Positions 61,592 through 64,000 of a DNA stretch of 64,000 bases are shown here, in pieces. How positions within the stretch are numbered: the first letter of the stretch is position 1; every line of letters starts with the position of its first letter. The DNA lies in assembly GCA_038206725.1 (NCBI GenBank), contig JBBRAO010000005.1:1-64000 (forward strand), given 5' to 3'. This DNA is from JBAXXL01 sp038206725. GTDB taxonomy: Bacteria; Bacteroidota; Ignavibacteria; Kapaibacteriales; UBA2268. Position numbers and translations under genes: made by a program. The notes beneath the pieces are model-generated. The model had not been told where the DNA came from. It did not search any database and saw only the letters and a list, made by a program, of their open reading frames with translations.

Positions 61592-64000
61592 ATCCCTTTG
61601 GCGGATACAAATCATTCCACCAATCCGGACGTCCTTTCAGATATTTATCAAAATATGACAAAATGGAATTGTTCCATTTTATCCTTTGTTCGTATTTTTG
61701 GACAAAGTGGTCAGTATCCTCGATTAAAACTAATTCCGCATCTTTTCCCAATATTTTTAACGCTGTATAAAATTGAATACTCTCGCCGTTTGGAACATTT
61801 GTATCTCTATCACCGTGTAGAAGTAAAATTGGTGTTTTAACTTTATCGGCATTAAATAGAGGTGACTGCTCGGTATATAATTTTGGGTTATTCCAAGGAT
61901 AGCTGTTCTTAGTGGCTTCGGTACTGTATAGATAACCCCAATAACCTTCACCCCAATAACTAGATATTGAACTTATTCCCGCGTGAGAAATAGCACAAGC
62001 GAATATATCGGTTTTTGTTGTTAAATACATCGTCATAAAACCACCGTAAGAAGCTCCCATACAACCAACCTTATCCGGTTGACAGAATGGATGTGCCGCA
62101 AGCATTTCCTTTGTACCCTTTATTATTTCGTCTGCGGTTGTTTTTCCCCAATTATTTACGTGTTGAGCGGAGAAATTCTGCCCATAACCGATTGTCCCTG
62201 ATGGCTGTAAACAATAGACAATATAACCGTTTGCTGTATAGATATCGAACGGGTAGCGTCCGTCGAAATTCCTTCCAACCGGTGTTGTTCCACCATAATA
62301 ATAAACGATTACAGGATACTTTTGTGTAGAATTGAAATCGGCAGGATAATGAATACGACCTTGAATAGTATCGCCTTTTGAATTTAGGATGTCGAATTCT
62401 TCGATTTTTCCGAATTTTATATCTTTCATATATTTATCGAATGGAGCTAAAAACATAATAAAATTCTTTGTTTGAAGGTTAAGCTTATATGCTCTTGTGT
62501 TATTCTGGGAGCTTTGTGCTAAAACTACAGCACCGGAACTTTTTTTGGAAAGCGATAGGCTCAAAATAACATCTTCTTTAATCGGATAGTTATCGTATTT
62601 TTTCAAAACAGGATTATACTTATAAAGCTTCTTATAGGTTCCCTCTTGAACAAGAAAATATATCAAATTGTCGTATTTATTCCAATAAGCCGCGGCTATT
62701 GTCGGATTAAAATCTTTTGTAACCGCTTGTACTCCTCTTCCCTTGATTGTGTAAATATATGCTTGTGTATCGTAGTTGTTTGCAAGAACACTATCATTTA
62801 CGTTTACTCCTGTTTCCCCAAAAGATTCAGGTCCACCCGTGCATAATAACTGAGTGTTATCGGGTGAAAACTGAACATCAATCGCATAAGAATTGTCCTT
62901 CCAAAGGTAATTTAGTTGTCTTGTGCTTAAATCAATAATAAAAACTGAATGTTTCGAAAAAGGCTCTTTCGTGTAATTCGGTTCGCTGATTCCACAAAGC
63001 AATTCCTTGCCGTCAGAACTTATATCAAAGAGTTGAACAGATTGCTTACCGTAAGTCAATCTTTCAGAAGTTTTAGATTTCAAATCTAATAGGTGCAATT
63101 GTGAACGCTTACGAAACTCTTTTTGTCTGTCTTCCATACCTTCTATCTTCTTCAAGACGTTCTTATCATCTTTTAATTCATCATTTACACCATAAACAAT
63201 AAAATCGTTTGTTGGTGATAAACTAAAAAAAGCAAAATCCTTAATTCCCTCGTTTACAAGTTTATTCTTGCCCAATTTGAAATCGTATTGCCATATTGAG
63301 GTTTCGGAATCTTTCGTAGTAGTATAATATACTTCAAAATCATCTTTCCCCCACGCATAATTCGACGCGTCTTTATTTGGTGTAAAAGGAATGCTGTAAT
63401 CACTTAACAAATTCCAATATTCAGCCCAAGATTCAGATTTGCCTTCACCAAGTTGCCTAGTCATTGTTATTAAAGCATAATCACCGGTTGGGGACAAATT
63501 TATACCGTTCACTGTCTCACCGGAAAACAGGTCTTTAATGTTTAAGCCTCGGTAATATGATTCTTGGAATGTTACCAAATCTTGAAATTTCTTGTCATAA
63601 CTTAAGGATGCTTTAAATTTGATGGGACTAGAGTTTTTTGATAAAACTTTAAAAGTAATCTTATACAAAGCGGGTTCCAATTTTAGATTGATTTTTTTGG
63701 ACTCCGAGGCATCCTTTTTCGATTTTATTGACTCATTCTTTTTACCTTGAATATCAATAAACATATCATTATAAGTTTCAATTTCGAGATTTACTTCCGC
63801 AAATTCTTTAATATTAAGGTAAGCAACAAAATAACTATAACCCGGTGTGGTACTTTTATTATCAATAACAAACCAGCCTTTTTTATCAAGGCTTCCCTTG
63901 CTCCAATAGTATTTCGCGTTAGTTAGGAATAATGTATCACCTTCCTTTGGATTGATCTTTTTATAATCAAAGCTGTTTTGTTTCAGCAACTCATCTTCTG
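61587..64000 (-). CDS. S9-family prolyl oligopeptidase-type serine peptidase (N-terminus outside window)
   Basis: At least 804 residues are visible; the frame is open to the right edge, so the start and any signal peptide are missing. The N-terminal two thirds form a WD-like propeller (SPTGDYALITM, SPTNDFIVYG, SPDNTQLLCTG). The C-terminal alpha/beta-hydrolase domain has the nucleophile in GCMGASYGGFMTM, the Asp in LLLHGDRDTNVPNG, and the His in IEDTDHFVQ. Family members (dipeptidyl peptidases, acylaminoacyl peptidases) trim short peptides, typically in the periplasm of this phylum; the exact specificity is not clear. Confidence 0.9.
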   Translation of the reverse strand, partial: EDELLKQNSFDYKKINPKEGDTLFLTNAKYYWSKGSLDKKGWFVIDNKSTTPGYSYFVAYLNIKEFAEVNLEIETYNDMFIDIQGKKNESIKSKKDASESKKINLKLEPALYKITFKVLSKNSSPIKFKASLSYDKKFQDLVTFQESYYRGLNIKDLFSGETVNGINLSPTGDYALITMTRQLGEGKSESWAEYWNLLSDYSIPFTPNKDASNYAWGKDDFEVYYTTTKDSETSIWQYDFKLGKNKLVNEGIKDFAFFSLSPTNDFIVYGVNDELKDDKNVLKKIEGMEDRQKEFRKRSQLHLLDLKSKTSERLTYGKQSVQLFDISSDGKELLCGISEPNYTKEPFSKHSVFIIDLSTRQLNYLWKDNSYAIDVQFSPDNTQLLCTGGPESFGETGVNVNDSVLANNYDTQAYIYTIKGRGVQAVTKDFNPTIAAAYWNKYDNLIYFLVQEGTYKKLYKYNPVLKKYDNYPIKEDVILSLSLSKKSSGAVVLAQSSQNNTRAYKLNLQTKNFIMFLAPFDKYMKDIKFGKIEEFDILNSKGDTIQGRIHYPADFNSTQKYPVIVYYYGGTTPVGRNFDGRYPFDIYTANGYIVYCLQPSGTIGYGQNFSAQHVNNWGKTTADEIIKGTKEMLAAHPFCQPDKVGCMGASYGGFMTMYLTTKTDIFACAISHAGISSISSYWGEGYWGYLYSTEATKNSYPWNNPKLYTEQSPLFNADKVKTPILLLHGDRDTNVPNGESIQFYTALKILGKDAELVLIEDTDHFVQKYEQRIKWNNSILSYFDKYLKGRPDWWNDLYPPKGL

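Noticed and set aside
1..64000. tRNA or rRNA genes
   Set aside because: No cloverleaf with a T-loop GTTCRAAYC and no rRNA signature was recognised; short tRNAs could be missed without a covariance search.

Overview
The window is AT-rich and looks like chromosomal DNA from the Bacteroidota/Chlorobiota side of the tree (Ignavibacteria- or Kapabacteria-like). The main reasons are many secreted proteins ending in a type IX secretion system (T9SS) C-terminal sorting domain, a giant gingipain/PorU-type C25 peptidase, YceI, a DUF368 transporter and an HPr/Enzyme I pair with no sugar permease nearby. The phylum assignment is inference; no rRNA or tRNA gene was seen.

Layout. 1-6.5 kb is accessory DNA on the minus strand: secreted and T9SS cargo genes alternating with copies of a repeated leader element. 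6.7-10.2 kb holds a plus-strand aminotransferase, an RNA 2',3'-cyclic phosphodiesterase, a MoxR ATPase and a flavodoxin-fold reductase. 10.3-14.7 kb is a minus-strand McrBC-type modification-dependent restriction locus whose mcrB is split by an apparent frameshift. 15-20.8 kb has miaB, a TerB-like gene and a 1325-aa surface protein. 20.9-26.9 kb runs on the plus strand: CPBP protease, TsaC/Sua5, HPr, Enzyme I, Nudix hydrolase, an exported protein, a 34-aa membrane microprotein and an NlpC/P60 lipoprotein. 27-33 kb is the C25 peptidase. 33.1-35.7 kb is recQ with its HRDC domain as a separate cistron. 36-39.5 kb has an NAD-dependent epimerase and a penicillin-acylase-family protein. 39.5-48.8 kb is a long minus-strand cell-envelope block (PgeF, ComEC, YceI, two glycosyltransferases, DUF368, nucleoside transporter, GlmS). 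49-53.3 kb has a glycosyltransferase and lysC-lysA. 53.3-61.5 kb is a second accessory block on the plus strand, paralogous to the first and inverted relative to it. An S9 peptidase runs off the right edge.

The most interesting system is the repeated leader element (five copies, one cut by the window edge). Each complete copy encodes a conserved basic N-terminal module of about 50 aa, then a heptanucleotide tandem array of different sequence and length, then a conserved Cys-rich C-terminal module ending in FIPP and a stop. The C-terminal module is exactly 20 codons from its Trp to the stop in all four complete copies, and differences fall mainly at third codon positions, which argues for selection on protein. 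Because the unit is 7 nt, unit number sets the frame: the two modules are fused in one copy (3309-3584) and out of frame by the same phase in the other three. That is the design expected of a phase-variable gene. Each complete copy sits directly upstream of a gene for an exported protein.

A second pattern is that T9SS sorting domains carry different short palindromes inserted in frame at the same two loops. Some of these belong to the same families as intergenic hairpins in this window.
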